A stretch of 64,000 nt of DNA from Pseudomonadota bacterium (GTDB lineage: Bacteria > Desulfobacterota > Binatia > Binatales > Binataceae), in NCBI GenBank assembly GCA_021324455.1, contig JAJPJA010000031.1:180212-244211 (forward strand), read 5' to 3'. Below, in pieces: positions 41,772 to 51,186 of this stretch. Below the pieces are notes generated by a model. The model did not search any database and was not told where the DNA came from. It was given only the letters and a program-made list of their open reading frames with translations. The translations under genes were made by a program, and so were the position numbers. Numbering within the stretch: the stretch's first letter is position 1; each line of letters opens with the position of its first letter.

Positions 41772-44390
41772 ATGCATTCGAAGCGTGTATGGGAAATCCT
41801 CAACCGCAGTTTGGCCTTGCCCAGAGCGGTGGTGGTAGCCGCGATGATCGCGCTCAGCGCCGTGCCCGTGGTGACGATCGGATCGATAGCGTACGTGTCG
41901 GCGCAGCGGACGCTCACCCATCAGATAGTCGAAGACAATTTCGAGCAGACGCGAGCGGTGCGCCAAAATATTGCTCTGTTTTTGGATCAGGATCTAAATG
42001 AGATGGAATTTGCCGCCGCCGCATTGCCATCAAAACGCGGCGGCGCCGCCGCCGCTCTCTACTTGGATCAGTTCCGCACCGCCTTTCCCTTGTTCTCTTC
42101 GGTCGCGTTATGGGACGGCGCGGGCAGGTTGATCGTCCACTCGGGCGCGCAACCGGCTTTCGGAAGCCGCCTTTCAAGCACTTTGATGACCGCCACCGCC
42201 GCCGTGAGCTGGAACGGCGCCCGCATGACGACCGGGGAAATCCTGCTCAACCTGGTCGTGCCGATAGCGGCGGCCAGCGGCGGCGTCGAAGGATGGTTGA
42301 GCGGCGATTTGCCGGCCGCTGAAATCACCAGGCTGCTGCATGCACTGGACAGCACCGACGACCAGTACGTGGTGACCGACACCTCCGGCACGATAATCAT
42401 CGCGAACGAACCCGGCTCGATCGGCAAGCCGCTGTCATCGGTTTTTCCCAAATTGATTCCGCTCGTGCGCAGCGGACGGCCGGGGACCGCCGAGGTGACA
42501 AGTTCCCTCACCGGACATACCTACCTGGCGGCATTCGTTCCGGGTTCGCTATCCGAGGGGAGCCGGGCGAATTTCGGCGTGGTGATTGGAACCAGCGAGG
42601 AGATTGCGTTCGCGCCGCAGCGGCGCCTGTTCTGGGTAGTCGCGGTCGGCACTCTGATAACGGCGCTGTTGGCCGGCCTGATCTCGGTTTTCACCACACG
42701 GCAGGCAACCAGCGTGCTGGTGGCCGAAATCGAACGGCGCAAGGAAGTGGAAGCGCAATTGGCCCGCGCCCGCGATCTGGCGTTCGAAACCGCCCGGCTC
42801 AAATCGGAGTTTCTGGCCAATATGAGCCATGAAATCCGCACTCCGCTCAACGGCATCATCGGCATGAGCGGTCTGTTGATGGAAACCCGCTTGACCCCCG
42901 ATCAGCATGAGTTCGCGCAAGTGATAAGCACCTGCGCCGATACGCTGCTGGCCATAGTCAATGACATCCTCGATTTCTCCAAGGCCGCGGCCGGCAAGCT
43001 GGTGCTCGAGCAAACCGATTTCGAGCTCGCGCTGGCCATCGAAGGCGCGATCGACATGGTGGCCGATCGGGCGCATCAGAAATCGCTCGAACTCGCGCTC
43101 GCCGTCGACCCCGACGTTCCCCAGTTCGTATGCGGCGATCCCGCGCGTCTGCGCCAGGTGCTGACCAATCTGGTCGGCAACGCGGTGAAATTCACCGAAG
43201 TGGGCGAAGTCGTCGTAAGGGTTTGCATGCTCAGCGCGAGCGATACCGAAGTGGTGCTGCAGTTCCAGGTGACCGACACTGGAATCGGGATCGACCGCGC
43301 GGGACAGGCGCGTTTGTTTCAGGCTTTCTCCCAGGCTGACGGTTCAACCACGCGCAAATACGGCGGCACGGGTTTGGGCCTGGCTATTTCCAGGCAACTG
43401 GTCGAACTGATGAACGGGACTATCGAAGTGCACAGCGCGCCGGGCAAGGGGTCAACCTTCCAGTTCACCGCCCATTTCGGCCGCTCAAAGCAGGCCGGTC
43501 TCCAGCTCCATGACCTTAAAGGAGCACGGGTGCTGGTGGTCGACGACAACGCCACCAACCGCCGGATCCTGCAGCGCCAGCTCAGCCGCTGGGGCGTGAT
43601 CGTCACGTGTGTCGCCGGCGGCGAGCAGGCGCTCAGCGCACTGCGAGAACGCGCGGCGGGATTGCGATTCGATATCGCGATCCTGGACCTCGAGATGCCC
43701 GGGATGGACGGTGTGATGCTGGCGCGGCGGATTAAGACCGACCCGGCAATAGCCTCCACTCGTATCATCCTGATGTCTTCGCGGGGCGGGCGGTTGGACG
43801 CCGACGACACCCCAATCGATACCTGGCTGAGCAAGCCGCTAAAACAGGGCCAACTCTATCGGGCTGTGGCCGCGGCCTACGGCGAGCGGATTGAAGCGGG
43901 CGCGGTGGAACCGGCGGCGTTCTCGCGCGACGACTCGCAGATCAGGGCGAGGCGGGGGGAAGTGCGGCTGCTGCTCGTCGAGGACAATCCGGTTGGACAA
44001 AAGGTCGCGATGCGGCAGTTGGAGAAGCTGGGTTACGCCGCGGATTTGGCGGAGAACGGAAAACGCGCGCTGGAGGCTTTGGAACGCACTCATTATCCCA
44101 TCGTGCTGATGGATTGTCAGATGCCCGAGCTCGACGGCTATGAGGCGACCAGGGAACTGCGCCGGCGCGAAAACGCAAAGCGCCGCGCCATTGTGATCGC
44201 CATGACCGCCAACGCATTGAAAGAAGACCGCGAGCGATGTCTGGCCGCCGGCATGGACGATTACATCAGCAAGCCGGTCAAGCTCGAGGAAATCGGCGCG
44301 ATGCTCGATCGCTGGCTGCCGCAGGCCCTGAACCCGGACTTGAAGCGGCCCGGCACTGAAGGAGATCGTCCGCCGCCGCCGAGCGCCTGA
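41772..44390 (+). CDS. Hybrid sensor histidine kinase with two receiver domains
   Basis: An 872-residue membrane kinase. TM1 is near 20-43, a periplasmic Cache-like sensor spans about 45-290 (FRTAFPLFSSVALWDGAGRL), then TM2. HisKA has His353 in FLANMSHEIRTPLNGIIGM; the HATPase has LTNLVGNAVKFTE, VTDTGIGID and YGGTGLGLAISRQLVELM. Receiver 1 (about 586-705) has VLVVDDNATN and ILDLEMPGMDG with Lys in WLSKPLK. Receiver 2 (about 733-850) has LLLVEDNPVGQ, VLMDCQMPELDG and YISKPVK. Both are complete. No HPt domain follows, so a separate phosphotransfer protein or direct output is needed. No ribosome-binding site is evident before the ATG. Confidence 0.92.
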   Translation: MHSKRVWEILNRSLALPRAVVVAAMIALSAVPVVTIGSIAYVSAQRTLTHQIVEDNFEQTRAVRQNIALFLDQDLNEMEFAAAALPSKRGGAAAALYLDQFRTAFPLFSSVALWDGAGRLIVHSGAQPAFGSRLSSTLMTATAAVSWNGARMTTGEILLNLVVPIAAASGGVEGWLSGDLPAAEITRLLHALDSTDDQYVVTDTSGTIIIANEPGSIGKPLSSVFPKLIPLVRSGRPGTAEVTSSLTGHTYLAAFVPGSLSEGSRANFGVVIGTSEEIAFAPQRRLFWVVAVGTLITALLAGLISVFTTRQATSVLVAEIERRKEVEAQLARARDLAFETARLKSEFLANMSHEIRTPLNGIIGMSGLLMETRLTPDQHEFAQVISTCADTLLAIVNDILDFSKAAAGKLVLEQTDFELALAIEGAIDMVADRAHQKSLELALAVDPDVPQFVCGDPARLRQVLTNLVGNAVKFTEVGEVVVRVCMLSASDTEVVLQFQVTDTGIGIDRAGQARLFQAFSQADGSTTRKYGGTGLGLAISRQLVELMNGTIEVHSAPGKGSTFQFTAHFGRSKQAGLQLHDLKGARVLVVDDNATNRRILQRQLSRWGVIVTCVAGGEQALSALRERAAGLRFDIAILDLEMPGMDGVMLARRIKTDPAIASTRIILMSSRGGRLDADDTPIDTWLSKPLKQGQLYRAVAAAYGERIEAGAVEPAAFSRDDSQIRARRGEVRLLLVEDNPVGQKVAMRQLEKLGYAADLAENGKRALEALERTHYPIVLMDCQMPELDGYEATRELRRRENAKRRAIVIAMTANALKEDRERCLAAGMDDYISKPVKLEEIGAMLDRWLPQALNPDLKRPGTEGDRPPPPSA

Positions 44391-44414
44391 CCCAGCCGCG
44401 GCATGAATTTCCTG

Positions 44415-44440
44415 CCAACCGGCGGCTTTCCGCCGGTTGG
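44415..44440 (+). terminator. Hairpin between the hybrid kinase and lemA
   Basis: CCAACCGGCG, loop GCTTTC, CGCCGGTTGG: a perfect 10-base stem starting 25 bases after the kinase stop. The following bases (ATCGTTATC) are only slightly T rich, so termination is likely but not certain. Confidence 0.5.
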
Positions 44441-44470
44441 ATCGTTATCAACAGAAAGTCGGACGGCTTC

Positions 44471-44498
44471 CAGGACCGCCGTCCTGCCGTGATATGAT
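44471..44498 (+). promoter_or_regulatory. lemA promoter-like element with inverted repeat
   Basis: TGATATGAT at 44490-44498 is a TGn-extended -10 (TATGAT, five of six to consensus) about 47 bases before the lemA ATG. CAGGAC-CGCC-GTCCTG at 44471-44486 is a perfect 6-base inverted repeat immediately upstream, where a regulator could bind. A -35 is not obvious. Confidence 0.4.
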
Positions 44499-44544
44499 TA
44501 CGCGCGGCCGGGCGCCTGCGGGGTGCCGGCCGGGAGGACACAAC

Positions 44545-45114
44545 ATGGCTGGCTGGATAATCCTGGCAATCCTCGCCGCGATCGTGGTGTGGGTCATAAG
44601 CGCGTACAACTCGCTGGTCGGTCTGAAAAACCAGGTCGACGCCGCCTGGCGTCAGATCGACGTGCAACTCAAACGCCGCCACGATCTCATCCCGAACCTG
44701 GTCGAAGCGGTCAAAGGTTACATGCAGTTTGAGCGCGACACCCTGACCCAGGTGGTCGAGGCGCGCAACCGCGCCGTCAACGCCTCCGACCAGGGCACGC
44801 GGCTGGCGGCGGAAAGCCAGCTTACCGCGGGTCTGGGCCGTCTGTTCGCGCTGATGGAAAATTATCCCCAGCTCAAGGCCGATCAGAATGTGATGCGGCT
44901 GCAGGAGGAACTGACCACGACCGAGAATCAGATCGCGTTCGCGCGTCAGGCCTACAACGACTCCGTGATGCAGCTCAACACGCGGGTCGAAACCTTTCCG
45001 GGCAATGTTATCGCCAACAATTTCGGCTTCCGGCAGGCCGATTATTTCAAGGCCGCGCCGGGCGACGAAGCCGTGCCCAGAGTGGACCTGTCGATGGGCG
45101 CCAAACAGGCCTGA
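44545..45114 (+). CDS. lemA: LemA family protein
   Basis: A 189-residue inner-membrane-anchored protein. GWIILAILAAIVVWVISAYN is the single N-terminal helix. VGLKNQVDAAWRQIDVQLKR and RHDLIPNLVEAVKGYMQFE are the family signature, and YNDSVMQLNTRVETFPGNVI with FGFRQADYF ends the domain. Its role is not settled. The ATG at 44545 has GGGAGG seven to eight bases upstream; the ORF's longer N-terminus to 44437 lacks support. The M48 protease starts 22 bases after its stop, and LemA-M48 pairs are common. Confidence 0.93.
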   Translation: MAGWIILAILAAIVVWVISAYNSLVGLKNQVDAAWRQIDVQLKRRHDLIPNLVEAVKGYMQFERDTLTQVVEARNRAVNASDQGTRLAAESQLTAGLGRLFALMENYPQLKADQNVMRLQEELTTTENQIAFARQAYNDSVMQLNTRVETFPGNVIANNFGFRQADYFKAAPGDEAVPRVDLSMGAKQA

Positions 45115-45136
45115 GGGCGGTGCCGGACGCTGACTG

Positions 45137-46123
45137 ATGGCAGCGGATTTCTGGGCACAGGAACGAACCAACCGGCGTCAGACCGCCGCGCTGGTGGCGG
45201 CGTTTCTTGGTCTTTATTGCCTGCTCGGGCTTGGATTGGATTTTCTGATTGGCGCGCTGCGCGTAAGCGGCGGCGGCGTGCACGGCTTCCCAATCCTTAC
45301 CGTGGCCGCGTTGATCATCGGACTCATCCAGGCCTTGGTCTCCTACTATGGAGGCGCCGCGCTGATTCTGGCTTCCGTTCATGCGCGGCCTCTGTCGCCC
45401 GACACCGAACGGCATCGGATGGTGCTCAACGTTATCCAGGAGATGACGGTGGCCGCGCGGATGCCGCCGATTAAGGCCTATGTGATGCCGGATCCGGCGC
45501 CCAACGCGTTCGCCACCGGACGCGACCCGGCGCACTCCTTCATCTGCGTCACCCAGGGTCTGATCGACCAGATGGATCGCGAGGAAATGCAGGGTGTTAT
45601 CGGCCATGAGATGGCGCACATCCGCAACTACGACATCCGCACCATGATGATGATTGCGGTGCTGGTGGGCGGCATCGCGCTGCTGGCGGATTTCGTCTAT
45701 TACGGCGGCGCGGGCAGCGACGATCATGATGACGAAGGCGGCAACCTGCTCCTGATCGCGGTGGTGATTTTGGCGGTGCTGGCGCCGATTCTGTCGCAGT
45801 TGCTGGCGATGGCGGTCTCGCGCCGGCGCGAGTATCTGGCCGACGCCGGTTCGGTGGAGTTCACCCGCAATCCACGGGCGCTGACTCGCGCGCTGGAGCA
45901 TCTGGCGGCGATCGAAACGCCGATCAAAAACGCGTCGCGCGGCACCGCCCATCTGTTCATCATCAATCCGCTTGAAGGCGCCGCAAAGGACGACAACGAA
46001 GGATGGCTCGATAACCTGCTGTCGACGCATCCGCCGCTGCGCCGGCGCATCGAACGTCTGCGCGCGATGGGCGGTGGGGCGCCGCTCGGCTCCGCGGCGC
46101 CGCCCGCCAGCGCGCGCGCCTGA
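45137..46123 (+). CDS. M48 family metalloprotease (HtpX-like)
   Basis: A 328-residue inner-membrane zinc endopeptidase. Two N-terminal helices (about 15-40 and 50-75) precede the zinc site IGHEMAHIRNYDIRTMMMIA (HExxH). Two further hydrophobic segments follow, and the third zinc ligand Glu is in SRRREYLADAGSVEFTRNP. STHPPLRRRIERLRAM is the usual C-terminal end. HtpX-type proteases degrade damaged membrane proteins. It is placed between lemA and the GNAT gene; the preceding gap is 22 bases. Confidence 0.92.
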   Translation: MAADFWAQERTNRRQTAALVAAFLGLYCLLGLGLDFLIGALRVSGGGVHGFPILTVAALIIGLIQALVSYYGGAALILASVHARPLSPDTERHRMVLNVIQEMTVAARMPPIKAYVMPDPAPNAFATGRDPAHSFICVTQGLIDQMDREEMQGVIGHEMAHIRNYDIRTMMMIAVLVGGIALLADFVYYGGAGSDDHDDEGGNLLLIAVVILAVLAPILSQLLAMAVSRRREYLADAGSVEFTRNPRALTRALEHLAAIETPIKNASRGTAHLFIINPLEGAAKDDNEGWLDNLLSTHPPLRRRIERLRAMGGGAPLGSAAPPASARA

Positions 46124-46175
46124 CTTCCCCGCGGGCCGGTATTTGCCGCGATTTCGTGTCACACTGATCGGCACC

Positions 46176-47078
46176 ATGGATACCGAGTATCGTCTCGCGC
46201 GCGATGAGGACCTGCCGGCGATGCGGATGGTGCAGGGGCTGGCGCTGCGCGATCTGGCGGCACGAATGGGTACCGACGCGGCCAGCATGCCGCTGGACGA
46301 CCAGCCGACGCCGCCGATGCGCTACCTGCGGCGGACCGCACCCGCGCTTTCGTGGGTGGCGGTGCACGAAGGGCGCGTGATGGGCTTCAGCCAGGGTTTC
46401 GTGCGCGGCGATTTGTGGTTTCTGTCCAATCTGTTCGTCCATCCCGAACTGCAAAAAGGCGGCACCGGCGCCGCGCTGCTGCGCCGATGCCTTGAGGCGG
46501 GGACGCGGCGCGGTGCGGCGGTGCGCGCGGTCTGCTCCAGTCCCGAACTGGCGGCGCAGGCGCTGTACGCGCGCCATGGCATGATTCCGCGCTTTCCCTT
46601 GTTCGCGCTCCAGGGACGCGCGCAAGCGCTGCGCGCGCTCCCGGCGCCGCGGATGCGTGTGGTTCAGGCCGCCAGCACCAATTTTTGGTTGGGCAGGATT
46701 GGCCCGCTCGACCAGTTCGTATGGGGCAGGCGGCGCGACGCCGACCATCGCTTCGCCCATCGCGAACTGAATGTCGGATGCCTGGCAAACCTCGGCGATG
46801 ACGGAAGTGTGGCCGGCTACGTATATCATCACGCCGGCCAGCTCGGTCCCCTGTGCGCGCGCACGCCGCGGATGCAACTGGAGTTGCTGCACGCCGCCGG
46901 CGCTGCGCTGGCGCAATCCGATAAAAATATAAGGATCTGGGTGCCGGGCATCAACGGCGCTGCGCTGGTCGCCCTGCTGGAAGCCGGCTTTCGAATCCTC
47001 TTCTCGAATCTGCTGATGGCGTCGCGCCGGTTCGGACGCTTCGATCGTTATCTTCCTTCCGGCGGTACGCTGCTGTGA
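46176..47078 (+). CDS. GNAT family N-acetyltransferase
   Basis: A 300-residue protein. The acetyl-CoA site is FVHPELQKGGTGAALLRRCL (Q/RxxGxG/A signature) near residue 95, preceded by VHEGRVMGFSQGFVRGDLW. The second half (residues 170-300) resembles another GNAT-like fold (GDDGSVAGYVYHHAGQLGPL), so it may be a tandem acetyltransferase of the two-domain type. The acceptor is unknown. The start at 46176 (MDTEYRLARDEDLPAMR) is chosen because the upstream frame belongs to the protease region. The next gene begins with GTG overlapping its TGA by four bases. Confidence 0.85.
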   Translation: MDTEYRLARDEDLPAMRMVQGLALRDLAARMGTDAASMPLDDQPTPPMRYLRRTAPALSWVAVHEGRVMGFSQGFVRGDLWFLSNLFVHPELQKGGTGAALLRRCLEAGTRRGAAVRAVCSSPELAAQALYARHGMIPRFPLFALQGRAQALRALPAPRMRVVQAASTNFWLGRIGPLDQFVWGRRRDADHRFAHRELNVGCLANLGDDGSVAGYVYHHAGQLGPLCARTPRMQLELLHAAGAALAQSDKNIRIWVPGINGAALVALLEAGFRILFSNLLMASRRFGRFDRYLPSGGTLL

Positions 47079-47884
47079 GGGCGGCAGTCGGGAACAAATC
47101 CGCGCCGCGCCGCGCGCCGTGGGCCGCCGCGATACCGCTGCTGGAATATGACCGCGCCCGGGTTGCAATTATAGAGCCCGCGCGCGTCATCCATCCGATC
47201 GATATCGCGGAGCATTGCGTGTTGTGCTTCTTTCCCGAGGTGATTCGCGAGCTGGTGCGCGAGGGCGCACAGGCGCGCCAAATTCACACCGCCGAGAGCG
47301 AAGCGGGCGATTACGAGGTGTACGAGCTGGATTACGGAGGGCGGCGGCTCGCGGTGGTCTCTCCCGGCGTCGGCGCGCCGACGGCGGCGGCGCGGATGGA
47401 GCGGATGATCGCGCTGGGATGCCGCAAGTTTATTGCCTGCGGCGGCGCCGGCGCATTGGACAGCGCCATCGCCGTGGGCCATATCGTGGTGCCCGACTGC
47501 GCGGTGCGCGACGAAGGAACGTCGTATCACTATCTGAAGCCGGCGCGCGAAGTGGCGCCGACGCGGCGCGCGTTGGGCGCGATCGAGGCGGTGCTGCGCC
47601 AGAACCATCACCCATACGTGCGCGGCAAGACCTGGACCACCGACGCGGTCTATCGCGAAACGCGCGCGCGGATGAAGCGGCGGCGGGCGGAGGGATGCGT
47701 GGTGGTGGAGATGGAAGCGGCGGCGTTTTTCGCGGTCGCGCGTTTTCGCCGCGTCGAATGCGCCCAGCTCCTGTACGGCGGCGACAGTCTGGCCGGACGC
47801 CGATGGGAGGCGCGCGGATGGAATCGCCATGCGATGCGCGAGCGCCTGTTCCATCTGGCCGCCGAAGCCTGTCTGCGGCTGTAG
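47075..47884 (+). CDS. Nucleoside phosphorylase (uridine/purine phosphorylase superfamily)
   Basis: A 269-residue cytosolic enzyme of the PNP/UDP family, cleaving nucleosides with phosphate. PGVGAPTAAARMERMIALGC and IACGGAGALDSAIAVGHIVV form the phosphate- and sugar-binding core. The late CVVVEMEAAAFFAVARF carries the Met-Glu-Ala-Ala motif that contacts ribose. The base preference cannot be read. The GTG start overlaps the GNAT stop as GTGA, indicating coupling. The N-terminal 25 residues are extra. It is convergent with the EEP-domain gene, 53 bases away. Confidence 0.88.
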   Translation: MRAAVGNKSAPRRAPWAAAIPLLEYDRARVAIIEPARVIHPIDIAEHCVLCFFPEVIRELVREGAQARQIHTAESEAGDYEVYELDYGGRRLAVVSPGVGAPTAAARMERMIALGCRKFIACGGAGALDSAIAVGHIVVPDCAVRDEGTSYHYLKPAREVAPTRRALGAIEAVLRQNHHPYVRGKTWTTDAVYRETRARMKRRRAEGCVVVEMEAAAFFAVARFRRVECAQLLYGGDSLAGRRWEARGWNRHAMRERLFHLAAEACLRL

Positions 47885-47937
47885 CCGGCTGGCGCACTAT
47901 CGTGCGTTATTGAAGCTCCCCACCGACCGCCGCAATT

Positions 47938-48894
47938 TCAGCAGCGGAACTCACAGAGGATAAAGTCATGATCGGAAAAGCGGCGCGGGCCGCGGCGCGC
48001 CGCTTCCACCCGGGCTGAGCCCGGAACCGCGTGGAGCCTGCGCAGCGCCAGCCAGTCGAGCTTGGGGCGCAGGAAACGCGGTATCAGCCCGCTCACGGTA
48101 AAGGTCGGGACGAGCGGCGCGTTGGCGGCGCGATATTCGAAGCCGGCGCGGGTCAGTATCTCGAACAGCGGCTCATGCCGCTCGGGCGAGCGCAGGCGGC
48201 GCGGCTCCAGCAGCATCCGCAGCGGGGTCGCGGCGCAATCGCGCCAATCCCGCAGATCGACGGTGGTGGTATTGAAGTCGCCGCCGATAACCGCCGGACC
48301 GTCGCTGGGCAGGGCGGCGACGAACTGCGCCATCTGACGCGCCCTTGCTTGGGGGCCGGCGCGATTTTCCAGATGCGCCAGCGCGACCGTAACCATCCGT
48401 CCGCCCAGATTGACTTCCGCCGTGACGCCGCCGCGGCGGCCAATCTTGATGGTGCCGGGAGGGGTCTTCCAGCGCCGCCGTTTGGTCCAGTCGTAAAACA
48501 TCTGCAGCGGAACAACACGCACGTTTTCCAGCGGCGCGGCCGAGAAGATTGCGTTGCCGAACGAGGCCGTGAATTCATTATCGGCGCGCCGAAACGCGAA
48601 TTCCGGCGAGTACGCAAAACTCATCCCCAACAGGTCGGCCAGTTCCGCGGCACTGCGGCGTCCGCCCGAACGGCGCAGCCCCCAGTCAGCCTCGCTCAGC
48701 AGGATGACGGCGGCGTCGCGAAGCGGCGGGCGCTGGAGCCGCTCGGCCACCGCCTGGGGGTCGGGACATCCCCGCGCGTTGAACGCGACCACCTTGAAAG
48801 GGCTGGTCAGCCGCCGCGATGGGCGATTGACCACAATCGGCGCAAACGGGTCGCTGGCCGCGGTCTGCGATGCGCGGGCTGAACCTCCGTCCAC
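47938..48894 (-). CDS. Endonuclease/exonuclease/phosphatase (EEP) family protein
   Basis: A 318-residue EEP-fold protein. VVAFNARGCPDPQAVAERL gives the first metal Asn, VILLSEADWG the Glu, TVALAHLENRAG the His region, VIGGDFNTTTVDL the D-N pair, and RFSDHDFILCEFRC the final SDH catalytic triad. These fit a metal-dependent phosphoesterase or nuclease, though the target (DNA, lipid or other phosphoester) is unknown. The start is GTG at 48894; the first 25 residues are of low conservation and a start farther in is possible. It lies 20 bases downstream of the DUF255 gene on the same strand, so is probably co-transcribed. Confidence 0.8.
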   Translation of the reverse strand: MDGGSARASQTAASDPFAPIVVNRPSRRLTSPFKVVAFNARGCPDPQAVAERLQRPPLRDAAVILLSEADWGLRRSGGRRSAAELADLLGMSFAYSPEFAFRRADNEFTASFGNAIFSAAPLENVRVVPLQMFYDWTKRRRWKTPPGTIKIGRRGGVTAEVNLGGRMVTVALAHLENRAGPQARARQMAQFVAALPSDGPAVIGGDFNTTTVDLRDWRDCAATPLRMLLEPRRLRSPERHEPLFEILTRAGFEYRAANAPLVPTFTVSGLIPRFLRPKLDWLALRRLHAVPGSARVEAARRGPRRFSDHDFILCEFRC

Positions 48895-48914
48895 TGGGTT
48901 TCAACCGGCCGCTT

Positions 48915-50999
48915 TCACGCCGGCCGTTTCAGTTCCGCCTCCAGACCGGCCAGCGAGGTCTGCGGCGGCGAGCAGGTGAAACCGCGGCATACGTAAGCCG
49001 TCAGCCGGCCATCGAGCTGGGTTTTATCGCGCGCCGCTTCGGGCACGAATCCCGCGGCGGGCGCGGCGGGATTGACGGCGAACAAAGCCCGGTTGGGCAG
49101 GTACATCAAGCCGATCCTCTCGCGCCATTGCTTGAAATCGTCGGCCTCGGGATTGCCCACCAGCACGATTTCCTGCGCTCCGCGATGCTCGCGGTCAAGC
49201 GCTTCGAGCATGTGCACAAAGCCCATCGGCTGCTGCATCATCAGGCCGCCGAACAGCTTGAGCGTGCGCTCGGCTTCGCGCAGATAGGCCTCTTCGCCGA
49301 CGTAGGTATGCAGCCGCAGCAGCGCGAGCACCGCTTCGCTGTTGCCCGAGGGGGTGGAACCGTCGAACATCGGTTTGGGCCGCGTAATCAGCCGCTCGTG
49401 ATCGTCCGAGGTGAAGAAGAAGCCGCCGTTTTCCCGGTCACGGAAGCGATCCAGCACCACGTCCATCAGCGCGCGCGCCTGCACAATGTATCTGGTGTCG
49501 AGCGACGCTTCGTACAGGTCGAGCAGCGCGTTGGCCATGCTGGCGTAATCTTCGAGATAGGCGTTGAAGCGGGCGGCGCCGTCTTTGCAAGAGCGCTTGA
49601 GGGCGTGGCCGTCCCACATTGTGGTCATGACGAAATCGGCGGCGCGGGTCGCGGCTTGCAGCAGGCGCGGGTCGGCCAACACCAGCGCGCCCTCGGCCAT
49701 CGACCCGATCATCAGGCCGTTCCACGCGGCGAGCATCTTTTCGTCGCGGGCGGGTTTCACCCGGTGCTCGCGCGCCTGGAACAGCCGCCGTTTGATCTCC
49801 GCGATCTTGCGCTCGATTTCGGGCTCCGATAGCTCAAACAGTCGGGCCGCTTCGGCGGCATCGATCGTGCGATGGAGGATGTTCTTGCCCTCGAAGTTCC
49901 CTTCCGCGCTGACGTCGAAGTAGCGTTGGGCAATCGGCGCCAAATCCGGACCCAGGATTGAGCGCACCTCGTCCTGGGTCCACAGGAAGAATTTGCCCTC
50001 TTCGCCCTCGCTGTCGGCGTCCTGGGTGGAGTAGAAGCCGCCTTCGGGGCTGGTCATTTCGCGCAGCACGTAGTCGAAAATCTCGCGCGCGATGTCGAGG
50101 AACTCGCCGCGATCAAGGGCTCTGGCGGCGTCCAGATAAAGCCGCGACAGCAGAGCGTTGTCATAGAGCATCTTTTCGAAATGCGGCACCAGCCATTGCT
50201 GATCGACGCTGTAGCGATGGAACCCGCCGCCGATCTGGTCGTAGATGCCGCCCTTGGCCATGTGGGTCAGCGTGCGATCGACCATCTCGGCCAGCGCCGG
50301 GTCGGCCGAGATGTCCAGCGCGCGCAGCAACAGCGAGAACGCAAAGGAATTGGGAAACTTGGGCGCCTGCCCAATTCCGCCGTAGGTGCGGTCGTAATGC
50401 CGGGTGAGCGCCGCCGCCGCCTCCACCACGATGGTCTGGGGCACTTCGCCCTGGGGCGCGGAGTAGCCGCTCATCGCGGCCACCGCCTGGGTGATTTTCT
50501 CCACGTTATGCGCGACGTCCTGGACGCGTTCCCGGTAGGCCTGCGCGACCGAGACCAGCACCCGCTTGAACGCGGGCAGGCCGTGGCGATCCTGCGGCGG
50601 AAAATAGGTGCCGCCGAAAAACGGACCGCCCTCGGGCGTCAGGAACATCGTCAGCGGCCATCCGCCGCGGCCCGAAAACGCCTGCACCGCGTCCATGTAA
50701 ATCTGGTCGAGGTCGGGCCGCTCCTCCCGATCGACCTTGATCGGCACAAACAGATCGTTCATCAGGCGGGCGGTTTCCGGGTCCTCGAACGATTCGCGCT
50801 CCATCACATGGCACCAATGGCAGGCCGAGTAGCCGATCGAAAGCAGGATCGGTTTGTTCTCGGCCCGGGCGCGGCTCAGCGCTTCCTCGCCCCATGGGTA
50901 CCAGTCGACCGGATTGTAGGCGTGCTGGCGCAGATAGGGGCTCTGTTCGTGGATGAGGCGATTGGGCTTGCGGCCGGCGGTCGATTCCTGATGGCTCAT
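48915..50999 (-). CDS. Thioredoxin-domain protein of the DUF255/YyaL family
   Basis: A 694-residue protein. The N-terminal thioredoxin-like domain has the family sequence [20 protein letters not shown] and [20 protein letters not shown], with the CxxC-like CHWC. An alpha/alpha barrel follows ([51 protein letters not shown]) resembling glycosidase/epimerase barrels. Members are widespread from bacteria to humans (SPATA20); their function is unknown, although redox and sugar roles are proposed. Length matches the family. It lies 187 bases after the RND pump and 20 bases before the EEP gene. Confidence 0.9.
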   Translation of the reverse strand: MSHQESTAGRKPNRLIHEQSPYLRQHAYNPVDWYPWGEEALSRARAENKPILLSIGYSACHWCHVMERESFEDPETARLMNDLFVPIKVDREERPDLDQIYMDAVQAFSGRGGWPLTMFLTPEGGPFFGGTYFPPQDRHGLPAFKRVLVSVAQAYRERVQDVAHNVEKITQAVAAMSGYSAPQGEVPQTIVVEAAAALTRHYDRTYGGIGQAPKFPNSFAFSLLLRALDISADPALAEMVDRTLTHMAKGGIYDQIGGGFHRYSVDQQWLVPHFEKMLYDNALLSRLYLDAARALDRGEFLDIAREIFDYVLREMTSPEGGFYSTQDADSEGEEGKFFLWTQDEVRSILGPDLAPIAQRYFDVSAEGNFEGKNILHRTIDAAEAARLFELSEPEIERKIAEIKRRLFQAREHRVKPARDEKMLAAWNGLMIGSMAEGALVLADPRLLQAATRAADFVMTTMWDGHALKRSCKDGAARFNAYLEDYASMANALLDLYEASLDTRYIVQARALMDVVLDRFRDRENGGFFFTSDDHERLITRPKPMFDGSTPSGNSEAVLALLRLHTYVGEEAYLREAERTLKLFGGLMMQQPMGFVHMLEALDREHRGAQEIVLVGNPEADDFKQWRERIGLMYLPNRALFAVNPAAPAAGFVPEAARDKTQLDGRLTAYVCRGFTCSPPQTSLAGLEAELKRPA

Positions 51000-51138
51000 C
51001 GGCGTCTCTGTTCGGGATCAACAGTCGGGCAATCCCGACCGAAGTTTGCGCCCCCTTACCAGCAGCCTATCATGCCCCGATCGCACTGGCGACCAGCGGC
51101 CGGGCCGCGGCGGGGTTGAAGACCGCCAAACAGCCGGC

Positions 51139-51170
51139 CACATCCGGGCCTGGAAAAGCGCTCGGATGTG
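51139..51170 (-). terminator. Inverted repeat after the RND pump gene
   Basis: CACATCCG and CGGATGTG form a perfect 8-base stem with a 16-base loop, starting 17 bases after the RND pump stop on the minus strand. There is no U-tract, so its role as a terminator is tentative. A second small repeat (GTCGGG-CAAT-CCCGAC) lies near 51025-51040. Confidence 0.3.
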
Positions 51171-51186
51171 CGCCGCGGCGGGCTCG

